This document shows positions 1 through 7,899 of a DNA stretch of 20,248 nucleotides, one piece after another (position 1 is the stretch's first letter; every line of letters begins with the position of its first letter). Origin of the DNA: Porphyromonadaceae bacterium (lineage in GTDB: Bacteria; Bacteroidota; Bacteroidia; Bacteroidales; Dysgonomonadaceae). The notes under the pieces are model-generated. The model saw nothing but the letters and a program-made list of their open reading frames with translations. It made no database searches and was not told where the DNA came from. The stretch covers positions 1 to 20,248 of the forward strand of contig JALHIE010000077.1 in the NCBI GenBank assembly GCA_022840285.1, given 5' to 3'. Made by a program: the position numbers and the translations under genes.

Positions 1-3
1 AAA

Positions 4-996
4 ATGATTTATATAGTCAACAAATCCAATAAACCCGATTATAACATAGCGCTGGAAGAGTACTGCTTCAAAAAATTGCTGCATCACGATAAAGTGTTTA
101 TCTTGTGGATAAACGAGCCGACTATTATTGTGGGAAAGCATCAGAACACAATAGAAGAGATTAATTCGGAATACGTAAAACAGAAAGGGATTCACGTCAT
201 TCGACGCATATCGGGTGGGGGAGCTGTGTACCACGACCTGAACAACCTCAATTACACCATTATCTCAAACGAGGATAAGGGTGCCGATTTCGATTTCAAA
301 ACATTTTCCAGACCAGTCATCGATACCTTGGCCGATTTAGGCGTTAAGGCCGAGTTTACGGGACGAAACGATCTGGTTATCGACGGGAAAAAGATTTGCG
401 GAAATGCACAGGCATACATGCAGGGAAGGATCATGCACCATGGATGCCTGCTTTTTGATACCGACCTGACCGTTCTTTCAAAGGCTCTTGAAGTGCCTAA
501 AGACAAGATCGAAAGCAAAAGCGTGAAGTCCGTACGAAGTGTGGTGGATAATATTTTGCCCAACCTGCCGGTAAAGATATCGGTCAATGAATTTTCCGAT
601 AAGTTGCTGGAGCACATGAAATCTAAATTCCCCGAGATGAAAGAGTACACTTTTTCGGAAGAAGAGTTGGCTGATATAGAGAAGTTGCGTGCTTCGAAAT
701 TCGGTGCCTGGGAATGGAATTACGGGCATTCTCCTAAATTTGGCATCGAAAGGCAATCCCGGTATACGGCCGGAAAAATTCAGGTTTTTGCCGATGTGAA
801 GAACGCTCTTATTCAGCAAATCCGATTCTACGGAACTTTTTTTGGAAACAACAGCAACCTGTCGGAAGTGGAAAATGCGCTTATCGGTGTAAAATATACC
901 CCGGAGGATGTCCGCAAAGCGCTTTCCAACATAGAGTTCAACCACTTTTTTGCCGGATTTTCACTGGATGAACTCACGGAAGCGATTGTGGAATAA
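4..996 (+). CDS. lplA: Lipoate-protein ligase A
   Basis: This enzyme activates free lipoate with ATP and attaches it to lysines of lipoyl domains (GcvH, 2-oxoacid dehydrogenase E2), so it salvages lipoate in the cytoplasm. The protein has 330 residues, normal for the two-domain form. The family signature RRISGGGAVYHD is at residues 67-78, and the segment GKKICGNAQ near 128-136 carries the expected lipoyl-adenylate binding lysine (about K130). The C-terminal accessory domain, roughly residues 235-330, is present. The ATG lies four bases from the window edge, but the N-terminus MIYIVNK fits the family, so the gene seems complete. Its stop at 994-996 is in the same frame as the asparaginase gene that follows, only six bases before that gene's TTG, so the two are probably co-transcribed. 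Family assignment is firm; substrate preference is from family knowledge. Confidence 0.93.
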   Translation: MIYIVNKSNKPDYNIALEEYCFKKLLHHDKVFILWINEPTIIVGKHQNTIEEINSEYVKQKGIHVIRRISGGGAVYHDLNNLNYTIISNEDKGADFDFKTFSRPVIDTLADLGVKAEFTGRNDLVIDGKKICGNAQAYMQGRIMHHGCLLFDTDLTVLSKALEVPKDKIESKSVKSVRSVVDNILPNLPVKISVNEFSDKLLEHMKSKFPEMKEYTFSEEELADIEKLRASKFGAWEWNYGHSPKFGIERQSRYTAGKIQVFADVKNALIQQIRFYGTFFGNNSNLSEVENALIGVKYTPEDVRKALSNIEFNHFFAGFSLDELTEAIVE

Positions 997-1002
997 ATCT
1001 TC

Positions 1003-1908
1003 TTGCTTGCGTCATTCGTCACGTGCGCGCAGGGAAAATGGTCTATCGCCCTGCACGGCGGAGCCGGGAGTGCATCCGTAAACATGACCAAAGAACAAAT
1101 TACCGTTTATGAGACGGAGTTACTCAAGTCGCTCGAAATCGGTAAAGAAATGCTCAAAAACGGCTCCACGGCGTTAGATGCCGTGGAAGCAGTGGTAGTT
1201 TCACTGGAAAATAATCCGCTGTTTAACGCCGGAAAAGGAGCAGTTGCAAACAGCGAAGGCTTTCATGAACTGGATGCAGCCATTATGGATGGTTCCAACT
1301 TAAAAGCCGGCGCCGTTGCAGGAGTCCGAGACGTGAAAAATCCGGTTAAAGCTGCCCGGTTAGTGATGGACAGCACGGCACACGTGCTTCTTATCAGCGA
1401 AGGTGCATCGGCATTTGCAAAGCAAATGGGATTGGAGATAGTGGATAACAACTACTTTACGGTTGATAAAAAAGTGAAACAGCAAAGCGACAAAGGTACG
1501 GTGGGTTGTGTTGCACTTGACGTATACGGCAATCTGGCCGCGGCCACTTCCACCGGCGGAATGCGCGGCAAAAAATGGGGCCGCGTGGGCGATGTGCCCA
1601 TCATCGGTGCGGGAACGTATGCCAATAACAACACGGTTGCCGTTTCCGGTACGGGACACGGGGAGTTGTGGATACGACGTGTGGTGGCTTTTGATATCTC
1701 AGCGTTGATGGAATACAAAGGTTTATCGCTTGAAGAAGCGGCCAACAAAGTGATTTTTAATAAAATATCGCCCATGGGTGGTTCCGGGGGCGGAGTTATC
1801 GCAGTGGATAAAAACGGCAATATCAGCCTGGTATTCAATACTTCTCTGATGCATCGTGCCTGGGCCAAAAGCAATGGAGAGCAAGGAGCAGACGTACTGA
1901 AAAAATAG
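1003..1908 (+). CDS. Isoaspartyl peptidase / type 2 asparaginase (Ntn hydrolase), N-terminus disrupted
   Basis: This is a threonine-dependent N-terminal nucleophile hydrolase that cleaves isoaspartyl dipeptides and L-asparagine after splitting itself into alpha and beta chains. HGGAG near residues 18-22 is the family start motif. KGTVGCVALD holds the cleavage site and catalytic Thr (about T166), and GTGHGE and GGSGGGVI follow as expected. The only usable in-frame start is TTG 1003, because the lplA stop (994-996) closes the frame upstream. The first residues, LLASFVTCAQ, look like the end of a signal peptide with no charged N-terminus. An ATG at 968 inside lplA, in the next frame, encodes MNSRKRLWNK; one extra A near 995-997 would join it to IFLLASFVTCAQ and make a perfect exported precursor. 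The catalytic part is intact. As written, the product would be cytoplasmic or poorly made. Confidence 0.88.
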   Translation: MLASFVTCAQGKWSIALHGGAGSASVNMTKEQITVYETELLKSLEIGKEMLKNGSTALDAVEAVVVSLENNPLFNAGKGAVANSEGFHELDAAIMDGSNLKAGAVAGVRDVKNPVKAARLVMDSTAHVLLISEGASAFAKQMGLEIVDNNYFTVDKKVKQQSDKGTVGCVALDVYGNLAAATSTGGMRGKKWGRVGDVPIIGAGTYANNNTVAVSGTGHGELWIRRVVAFDISALMEYKGLSLEEAANKVIFNKISPMGGSGGGVIAVDKNGNISLVFNTSLMHRAWAKSNGEQGADVLKK

Positions 1909-1967
1909 GACTGATGATTATCCGCTAACCTACTGTTCATTGTCTGTGTGGAATTCACACCTTACTG

Positions 1968-2078
1968 TTACAACGATTTCTTGAACGATTCGGAGAGGCG
2001 GTGATATGCCCTGGTGCGGAAAGCTAGCAGTGAAAGAAGAAGCATAAAGAGACCCGCTAACACAAACGTAAGCGCTAT
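1968..2078 (-). pseudogene. Out-of-frame C-terminal tail of the MFS transporter
   Basis: Thirty-six codons and a TAA (1968-1970) sit immediately downstream of the transporter stop but in a different frame. They encode one hydrophobic helix, then RTRAYHRLSESFKKSL. The helix plus short basic tail matches the normal end of an MFS_3 protein, so this is read as the detached end of the gene at 2075-3256 and not as a separate gene. No start codon or promoter belongs to it. Confidence 0.7.
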
Positions 2079-3256
2079 ATTCCCTCTCCCAGCAGCCAGC
2101 CGAAAGTTTGTTTTCCGGCATCGCTTTCCATAAAAGGAATAATGGAGAATTGCGCAATCGGTCCGATCAGGTAGCTTGAAACTGGAGTGGCTGCAGACTC
2201 CACGGTCTGTGCAAAGCCAAAAACCCGACCTTGTTTGATCTTCGGTACGACGGTTTGAATGATGGTTTGTTCTGCAGCCTCAATGAACGGAACGAAAAAC
2301 ATATACAAAAAAATTCCCGCCAGAAACAGCCATGCCCATTCGCGAACGGTAAAAAGTAAACAGATAAGGCTTCCAATAACATAGCCGTAGAGCAACGTCC
2401 GTAACGGTTGTTTGCCCAACCCTTTTTTCGTAATGGCCATCCCCCCAAAAATAAAGCCTGTTCCGGTGATGCCGAGAACAATGCCCCACATCTCTACCGA
2501 GAACATTTCCAGCCCGTAGGGATCGAGAAGAACCATGATCACTCCGCCGATAAAGTTGTTGAACGTAGTGAAGAAGATAAGGGCCATTAACCCGGGAACG
2601 GAACGTATGGCCTTTATGGCGCCTTTAAAATCCACTTGTTTATTGAGGACTTCGGGATCGTGATGCAGGTGGTCTTCCGGTATCGGGACGAAAAGCAGGT
2701 GCAACAGAGCCAGTCCCGATAAAATAAGCGTGATATACATGGCCCATTCAAGCCCCAGCCGGCCGATCACCAGTCCGCTGAAAACCGTGTTGGCTATCAT
2801 TCCAACACCCTGAACCATTCCCACCATCCCATTGGCTCGGGCATAATCCTCTTTCGGTACCAGGATGGATACGGTGGTTGAAAGCGCTATCGAACGAAGG
2901 TTGCTGACAAGCGCGCTCAATAAGATGGAAAGGGAGAAAATCCAGAAGGCGGATGACGATATATCGGCAATTTCTTTCCGGTCGAAAAACAAGAAGACAG
3001 AACCGGCAAGTAGCAGAAAAATAAGGGCTACAATAGATGAAACAGCAATGACCTCCTTTTTCCGGTGTTTGTCCACAATCGTGCCGAAAAACATTCCCGA
3101 AAGGGTGACGAGTGTCATGAAAGTCCCGCTGAGGATAGAGAGAATAAGTACCGAATGCGTTTCCAGGTAAAGCCAGAAAGACAATGCACTCCACAGAAAG
3201 AAAGTGGAGGTGTTGGCTACGGCTATGTTGATGAGCACATGGAGAAATCGTTTCAT
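2075..3256 (-). CDS. MFS transporter (EntS-like, MFS_3), C-terminus frameshifted
   Basis: This is an inner-membrane major facilitator exporter of the MFS_3/EntS-like group; the substrate cannot be told from sequence. The reading frame gives 393 residues with about eleven hydrophobic helices and the typical loop after helix 2 (GTIVDKHRKK, about residues 58-67). The frame stops right after GWLLGEGI. In another frame, 1968-2078 encodes IALTFVLAGLFMLLLSLLAF followed by a basic tail ending SFKKSL and a stop. That is exactly what the twelfth helix and cytoplasmic tail of this family look like. A small indel near 2076-2085 therefore removes the last helix. The gene converges on the asparaginase gene and is divergent from the HD-domain gene. 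Function after the loss of helix 12 is doubtful, unless the frameshift is a sequencing error. Confidence 0.82.
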   Translation of the reverse strand: MKRFLHVLINIAVANTSTFFLWSALSFWLYLETHSVLILSILSGTFMTLVTLSGMFFGTIVDKHRKKEVIAVSSIVALIFLLLAGSVFLFFDRKEIADISSSAFWIFSLSILLSALVSNLRSIALSTTVSILVPKEDYARANGMVGMVQGVGMIANTVFSGLVIGRLGLEWAMYITLILSGLALLHLLFVPIPEDHLHHDPEVLNKQVDFKGAIKAIRSVPGLMALIFFTTFNNFIGGVIMVLLDPYGLEMFSVEMWGIVLGITGTGFIFGGMAITKKGLGKQPLRTLLYGYVIGSLICLLFTVREWAWLFLAGIFLYMFFVPFIEAAEQTIIQTVVPKIKQGRVFGFAQTVESAATPVSSYLIGPIAQFSIIPFMESDAGKQTFGWLLGEGI

Positions 3257-3361
3257 TCGTGTATCCCGGAAAACAGACTTTTAAACAACACAACTGATTT
3301 TTTGTTCGGACGGTAATTTTGCAGAAAATGGTTATCTTTACGCGAAAAAAATGTAAAACGT

Positions 3362-3928
3362 ATGGTGTTTGAACATTTACCTGAGGACAATACCGGTCGT
3401 TTAGCCCCTGGAATCACCCGCCGGGAAGCTTTTGCGCTGGTGGAAAAATACAACAAGGAGTCGTTTCATATTCAGCACGCGGAGACGGTTGAAGCCGTGA
3501 TGCGTTACTTCGCCACTAATCTGGGGTATGTTGGTGAGGTGGATTTTTGGGGGTTGGTGGGTTTGTTGCACGACTTGGATTTCGAACAGTTTCCGGATGA
3601 GCATTGCATCAAAGTCCGCGAAATATTCGATGACGAGGGCATTGATCCTCAGCTAAAGCGTGCTGTGGTTTCCCATGCTTACGGGTTTACGCAACACGAT
3701 GTAAAGCCTGTACATCAGATGGAGAAAGTGCTTTACGCCGCCGACGAATTAACCGGGTTAATCGGCGCTGCCGTTTTGATGCGCCCCAGCAAGAGTACGC
3801 TCGATTTGACGGTACAGTCGTTAAAAAAGAAGTTCAAGGATAAAAAGTTCGCTGCAGGGTGTTCGCGTGAGGTCATCCGCAAAGGAGCCGATCTCCTCGG
3901 CCAGGGAAAAGAGAGGGCGGAGCTGTAA
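3362..3928 (+). CDS. HD-domain metal-dependent hydrolase
   Basis: A soluble 188-residue protein of the HD superfamily, which usually has phosphohydrolase activity on nucleotides or similar phosphoesters. The metal ligand pattern is complete: His at about residue 39 (HAETVE), the HD pair at 70-71 (LLHDLDF), and Asp near 128 (AADEL). An extra HAYGF motif sits around 105. The ATG at 3362 is the first in frame and lies about 20 bases downstream of a weak TATCTTTA element. The gene is divergent from the MFS gene and converges with the yjdM gene, with 30 bases between the stops, so it is probably a single-gene unit. The physiological substrate cannot be given; proteins of this subgroup are usually named only as HDIG or HD-domain proteins. 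Confidence 0.82.
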   Translation: MVFEHLPEDNTGRLAPGITRREAFALVEKYNKESFHIQHAETVEAVMRYFATNLGYVGEVDFWGLVGLLHDLDFEQFPDEHCIKVREIFDDEGIDPQLKRAVVSHAYGFTQHDVKPVHQMEKVLYAADELTGLIGAAVLMRPSKSTLDLTVQSLKKKFKDKKFAAGCSREVIRKGADLLGQGKERAEL

Positions 3929-3958
3929 AAGCCCACTGTGCCCTCCCCGCTTGTTTGT

Positions 3959-4294
3959 TTATTTCTTTAAAAAATCGGTGAGGATAAAAATAGTTTGTCC
4001 GTCAACTTTGGCCTGCACGTGCGTAGGATCGTCTGCTGAAAGACGGATTCCGCGTGCCCGGGTTCCCCGTTTTACTACCATGGACGAACCTTTCACCTTT
4101 AAGTCTTTTATTACGGTAACATCGTCACCGTCAAAAAGTTCGTTTCCGTTGCTATCCAGTACCTTTTTCGAATTTTCGGCTGCTGTCATGTCTTCTTGCG
4201 TCCATGCGTGAAAACATTCCGTACAATGGAATAACGTGCCGTCGAAATAAGTAACCGCACTTTGGCATATTGTACAATGGGGAGTTTGAGTCAT
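3959..4294 (-). CDS. yjdM: Zinc-ribbon YjdM/PhnA family protein
   Basis: A 111-residue cytoplasmic protein, the same length as E. coli YjdM (formerly PhnA). It has an N-terminal zinc ribbon with two CxxC pairs (C7, C10, C24, C27), then the conserved PhnA C-terminal domain containing DSNGNELFDGDDV and VKRGTRARGIRL (about residues 47-84). The family was named for alkylphosphonate use, but it is not a phosphonoacetate hydrolase and its role is unclear. No phn genes are nearby. A full promoter consensus lies just upstream on the same strand (4316-4347). The gene is convergent with the HD-domain gene and divergent from pncB, so it appears monocistronic. Confidence 0.9.
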   Translation of the reverse strand: MTQTPHCTICQSAVTYFDGTLFHCTECFHAWTQEDMTAAENSKKVLDSNGNELFDGDDVTVIKDLKVKGSSMVVKRGTRARGIRLSADDPTHVQAKVDGQTIFILTDFLKK

Positions 4295-4315
4295 GTTGTT
4301 CTAAATTGTTTTTCC

Positions 4316-4347
4316 CAAAGATAGGGCTTAACTGCCAAAATTCAAAA
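4316..4347 (-). promoter_or_regulatory. Bacteroides-type promoter of yjdM
   Basis: Read on the minus strand, TTTTG (4343-4347) is followed after 19 bases by TATCTTTG (4316-4323), a match to both the -33 TTTG and the -7 TAnnTTTG elements of the Bacteroidota housekeeping sigma factor. It lies 21 bases upstream of the yjdM ATG. Confidence 0.7.
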
Positions 4348-4360
4348 TTACCATAATTTC

Positions 4361-4380
4361 TTGTCCCCGGAAGGGAACAA
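4361..4380. promoter_or_regulatory. Inverted repeat upstream of pncB, possible operator or leader hairpin
   Basis: TTGTCCCC and GGGAACAA flank a GGAA centre. They form an eight-pair stem with one C-A mismatch and a four-base loop. It sits 98 bases before the pncB ATG, between the divergent yjdM promoter and pncB. It could be an operator, an RNA stem in a leader, or chance. No T-run follows, so it is not an intrinsic terminator. Confidence 0.3.
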
Positions 4381-4477
4381 ACGAGATACATATAGTTTGG
4401 AAGAAATGCTTTTTTTACAGGTGTGAACCGATTACTCTTTTAAGTGTTTTAGAACTAAAACTAATTATCTGCGAAAA

Positions 4478-5650
4478 ATGGCAATTATCAAAAGTATTCT
4501 TGATACGGATTTGTATAAGTTTACCACCAGCTATGCATACAGCAAGCTTTTTCCCCGTGCCTTTGGAGAGTTTGTATTTGTGGACAGAAGTAATGGCGAT
4601 TATCCCGACGGATTTGATGAACGGGTACGGCAAGAATTGGAAAAGATGTCGGAACTGAGTCTGACGAAAGGGGAGGAGGAGTTCGTGAGAAAAAAAATGC
4701 CGTATCTGCCGCCAACTTATATCGATTTTCTGAAAGGGTTCCGTTTTGATCCGTCGGAGGTGGAGGTTTCCCTTGAAGACCGTAAATTAAAAATCCGTGC
4801 CACGGGGTTACTTTATCGCGTTACGCTTTGGGAAACTCCCATCCTTGCTACGGTATCGGAGCTGTATTTTCAGGAAACGGAGCAATATCCCGACACGGAA
4901 TACATGGAAAAAACAGCTATTGAGAAAGCACTTAAACTGAAAGAAAACGGCATTACGTTTTCACTTTTCGGTATGCGACGCCGGTTTAGTTTCGATGTGG
5001 AGGACCGGGTTACCGGATTGTTAAAGCAATACGCCGGAGATTCCCTGTTCGGTACCAGCAATGTTTACCTGGCATATAAGCACAACGTGAATGTGTCGGG
5101 AACACATCCGCACGAATGGGTACAGTTTCACGGATCAATTTACGGGTATAAAATGGCCAATTACATGTCGATGGAGAACTGGATCAACGTGTACGACGGT
5201 GATCTGGGAACCGTACTCACCGATACCTATACTACCGATGTCTTTCTCCGAAACTTTAGCAAAAAACATGCGGCGTTGTTTACCAGCCTCCGGCACGACA
5301 GCGGTGATGCCTTTGTTTTTACAGATAAAGTCGTGCGACGGTATGAAGAACTGCGGATAGACCCCAAGTTGAAATACATCGTTTTTTCCGACAGCCTGAA
5401 TGTGGACAAGGCTATCCTTATCAAGAACTATTGCGGGGAGCGTATAGGGGCTACTTTCGGTATAGGAACGAACCTGACCAATGATGTGGGCAACAACATC
5501 AAGGGTATGAATATTGTCATGAAACTGTTCCGATGCAAAATGACCGCCAAAGAACAATGGCACGAATGTGTGAAACTGTCGGATGTGGAAGGAAAGCATA
5601 CCGGAAGCGAAAAAGAAATCCGCCTGGCACAGGAAACGCTGGGACTCTGA
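4478..5650 (+). CDS. pncB: Nicotinate phosphoribosyltransferase
   Basis: This enzyme converts nicotinate and PRPP to nicotinate mononucleotide, with ATP hydrolysis, in the Preiss-Handler salvage route to NAD. The protein has 390 residues, usual for bacterial PncB. The N-terminus SILDTDLYKFTTSYA is the family hallmark. GMRRRFSFD lies near 165-173, and GTHPHEW around 208-214 holds the histidine that is phosphorylated in the family (about H212). RHDSGDAF and FGIGTNLTND supply the phosphate-binding part. The ATG at 4478 starts exactly at the conserved N-terminus. The gene stands alone, divergent from yjdM and convergent with the broken M23 gene. The inverted repeat upstream may take part in its control. 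Confidence 0.95.
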   Translation: MAIIKSILDTDLYKFTTSYAYSKLFPRAFGEFVFVDRSNGDYPDGFDERVRQELEKMSELSLTKGEEEFVRKKMPYLPPTYIDFLKGFRFDPSEVEVSLEDRKLKIRATGLLYRVTLWETPILATVSELYFQETEQYPDTEYMEKTAIEKALKLKENGITFSLFGMRRRFSFDVEDRVTGLLKQYAGDSLFGTSNVYLAYKHNVNVSGTHPHEWVQFHGSIYGYKMANYMSMENWINVYDGDLGTVLTDTYTTDVFLRNFSKKHAALFTSLRHDSGDAFVFTDKVVRRYEELRIDPKLKYIVFSDSLNVDKAILIKNYCGERIGATFGIGTNLTNDVGNNIKGMNIVMKLFRCKMTAKEQWHECVKLSDVEGKHTGSEKEIRLAQETLGL

Positions 5651-5691
5651 AACGCGTTTTGGACCAGGTGATAAGCTCTCAATAACTGAAT

Positions 5692-5955
5692 TTAGTACTC
5701 GAAGGCATACCTGTATTCCGTTGTATTTCCCGCTCCGTCGGTAGCCACAAAAACAAGTTCCTGTGTTTTGCCTTTTTCCAGCCTTGAATCGTCGAACCGG
5801 TAAGTATATAGGGAGGATTTCATATCGTGTGAAAAGAGGACGAATTTCCCGTTAATGGTTCCTTTAAAGGCGGATATTCCGCTTTTGTTATCCGATAGCC
5901 GGATTTGGATCCTGCGTGAAGCCACCCATTTTTCAGGATTTACGGGGACGATATT
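5692..5955 (-). pseudogene. Out-of-frame C-terminal fragment of the M23 peptidase
   Basis: Starting in the frame around 5955, this stretch encodes IVPVNPEKWVASRR, then a beta-sandwich tail with SDNKSGISAF, GKFVLF and VATDGAGNTTEYRY, and a stop at 5692-5694. This is the last domain of Bacteroidetes M23 proteins of the type encoded by the adjacent fragment, and it overlaps that fragment's last codons in a different frame. A GTG at 5925 could serve as a start but has no promoter. It is best read as the detached end of the same gene, not a separate small protein. Confidence 0.75.
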
Positions 5956-7282
5956 CCGTGATTTCTACAATACCGTATTGCTGCTTGTTATCCAGGGTGT
6001 CCACGTTTAATTTTATCCATACGGTAGCGTTTTGGTGTAGCGGTACCGGTGAGTCATTCACCCGGTGTATATCGGAGTAATAGACCGTTGAGCCAGTTTT
6101 ACGGTGTGAAAAACAAAAGCTGTTGTATAGATTTCCAGAAGGTATGTCGAGCATAAAATCAAAGTCAACAAATGTATTGTGTAGTGTCCACGGCATAAAA
6201 TTTTTGCAGGAATCCGTTTTTGCGACGGGTTGTTTCTGTCCTCCGACCACAAAAGAGTATACAAGGGTATTTCCGTTATGATCTTCAAGTTCATAGCGCA
6301 TGCGGTAATCTCGCTCTTCGTTGATATCGATAAATCCGTTATTGACTGCGTCGTAGAACTTGAGCGTGTTTCCCGGCTCTATAAATGACTTCATGTAAAA
6401 AGAACTTCGTTCCCGCCATTCTTCAAAGTCGATAAATGAATTCAACATGCGCGTCTTACTGAAAGGAAACCTGTCGATGGAACTGCTGAACACCTGCTTC
6501 TCATCCACAAATAATCTGACGTGCTTGACACCGTAGATGTTGGATTGACCGTTCATCCGGTCGTACGCTTTTACGGCTACACCGATTCTACCCCATGCGT
6601 TTATCGCTTGAGGCGGTGCCAGGGGTATCCCGGACTTGTTTTTCAAAATATTCATCCGTAAGGGATCACTGCTTCCGTTCACGACTCCTTTTCCCTCAAC
6701 AGGATAAAACGCAATGCCCCGAATATCGGGCTTTTGCGTGTCGGGGATGGCTTGGCTGAAAAAAGAAAGCGGATCCAGTGGGTCCTGCGTCTGGGTATCG
6801 CGTACTTCAAAGTGCAGGTGTGGGCCACCGGAACTGCCTGTATTTCCACTCAATCCTATTTGCTGACCTTTTTTTACGATCAGCAAACCCGGTTCGGGGT
6901 AAAGCTCCACCCGGTAACTTTCTTGCTCGTATTGCTTTTCTTTCACAAAATCGGCAATAGGGCTGGAAAAACTGTTCAGGTGCGCATAAACGCTGGTATG
7001 TCCGCTGGGATGGTCGATGTAGAGTGCCAACCCATATCCTCCAGGGGAAACACTTATGCGCGAAATATATCCGTTGGCGATGGCTACAACCGGTTTGTTT
7101 ACCGTTTGTTGTGTTTTGAAATCAATGCCTGAATGAAAGTGGTTGCTTCGCAACTCCCCGAAGTTGGCACTGAGTGCCGGAGGAATATCAAGCGGGTTGG
7201 TATAGGGATGTTGTGTATAAGCCGGGAAACGAGCCATGGAAAAGAAAAGAAAAACGCATGAAAATAGTATATTGAACTTCAT
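5933..7282 (-). pseudogene. M23 (LytM-type) metallopeptidase, main fragment before an out-of-frame deletion
   Basis: An exported zinc endopeptidase expected to cut peptidoglycan cross-links. The start is taken at ATG 7280-7282, because the upstream in-frame ATG at 7303 overlaps the -7 promoter element. The first 24 residues form a signal peptide ending near AYTQ. Zinc ligands are visible: H50 and D54 in HSGID, and H155/H157 in PHLHFE; GNTGSSGG precedes the latter. A long beta-rich C-terminal region follows. The frame runs into YRPRKS and a TGA at 5933, directly after KQQYGIVEIT. In intact Bacteroidales homologues, as I recall them, some 35-40 further residues (a GGxYxxGW...ELGxY section) come before the PVNPxxWVA segment. 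Here that section is missing and PVNPEKWVASRR is found in another frame. The catalytic domain is whole, so a truncated enzyme might still work. Confidence 0.85.
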
Positions 7283-7300
7283 AAATCCTTGTTTGATTTG

Positions 7301-7331
7301 CAAACATAGGTATAAAAGAGTAAAACAACAA
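7301..7331 (-). promoter_or_regulatory. Bacteroides-type promoter of the M23 gene
   Basis: On the minus strand TTG (7329-7331) is followed after 20 bases by TATGTTTG (7301-7308), an exact TAnnTTTG match. Because it overlaps the more distal ATG at 7303, it decides for the start at 7282. Confidence 0.65.
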
Positions 7332-7485
7332 TAGGAATTCCGCAGACAATCGATTCATAATCCGTTTTGAAGAACGAAACATACACTTTAAGTGCCGCAT
7401 TTTTACGAGGAGTAGGCGAGGATAGCGTCAGGTACGGTCATTTTGTTAAATAATACTAAAATAAAGAAATTCATTGGTACTTTGC

Positions 7486-7516
7486 ATTGCATATTACCTT
7501 GTTTAATTTATCTTTG
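7486..7516 (+). promoter_or_regulatory. Bacteroides-type promoter of the padR-pspC operon
   Basis: ATTG (7486-7489), 19 bases, then TATCTTTG (7509-7516), matching the -33 and -7 elements. It lies 26 bases before the padR ATG. PadR regulators often control their own operon, but I see no clear long palindrome here that would be an operator. Confidence 0.65.
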
Positions 7517-7542
7517 TGGTGTAAATAAAAATTTATTGAAAA

Positions 7543-7899
7543 ATGAATATTGAAAATACCCAAAGTCAAATGAGGAAAGGAGTACTGGAGTACTGCATTT
7601 TGGCGATTATCAGGCGGAACGAAGCATATCCGGGTGATATAATCGACGAAATGAAAAATGCAGGCCTGCAGCTTCTTGAAGGAACGCTATATCCTTTGCT
7701 CAATCGGTTGAAGAACGCCGAAATACTCACTTATCGCTGGGTGGAAAGTACTTCGGGCCCTCCGCGAAAATATTTTATCTTGACAGAGAAAGGTGAAAAA
7801 TTTTATGATCTTTTAGAATCGACATGGACTGAACTATCCACCGGGGTAAACGCCGTTGTCAACGGCAATTTAAATGAACCTAACACCACAGAACAATGA
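7543..7899 (+). CDS. PadR family transcriptional regulator
   Basis: A 118-residue winged-helix DNA-binding protein of the short (PadR-s1) type. The fold is clear: MRKGVLEYCILAIIRR forms helix 1, YPGDIIDEMK leads to the recognition part LLEGTLYPLLNRL (about residues 45-57), and the wing SGPPRKYFILTEKG is at about 72-85. A C-terminal helix for dimerisation follows. The gene overlaps the PspC gene by four bases (ATGA at 7896-7899), so the two are translationally coupled. This PadR-PspC pairing is common in Bacteroidota and suggests that the regulator senses or controls the membrane-stress protein. The ligand is unknown. Confidence 0.9.
   Translation: MNIENTQSQMRKGVLEYCILAIIRRNEAYPGDIIDEMKNAGLQLLEGTLYPLLNRLKNAEILTYRWVESTSGPPRKYFILTEKGEKFYDLLESTWTELSTGVNAVVNGNLNEPNTTEQ

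Noticed and set aside
252..945. Long antisense ORFs opposite lplA
   Set aside because: They are shadows of a well-conserved gene, with no family resemblance and no promoter.
1946..1960. GTGTGGAATTCACAC near-palindrome as an operator
   Set aside because: It lies between convergent gene ends, five pairs with a short loop; no promoter nearby.
2748..3293. 181-residue antisense-frame ORF over the MFS gene
   Set aside because: Same strand but different frame from the transporter; composition rich in Cys, His and Pro is typical of a shadow frame.
3913..3945. GAGGGC / GCCCTC inverted repeat at the HD-yjdM convergence as a terminator
   Set aside because: Only six pairs around a 21-base loop, inside the HD gene end, without a T-run directly after it.
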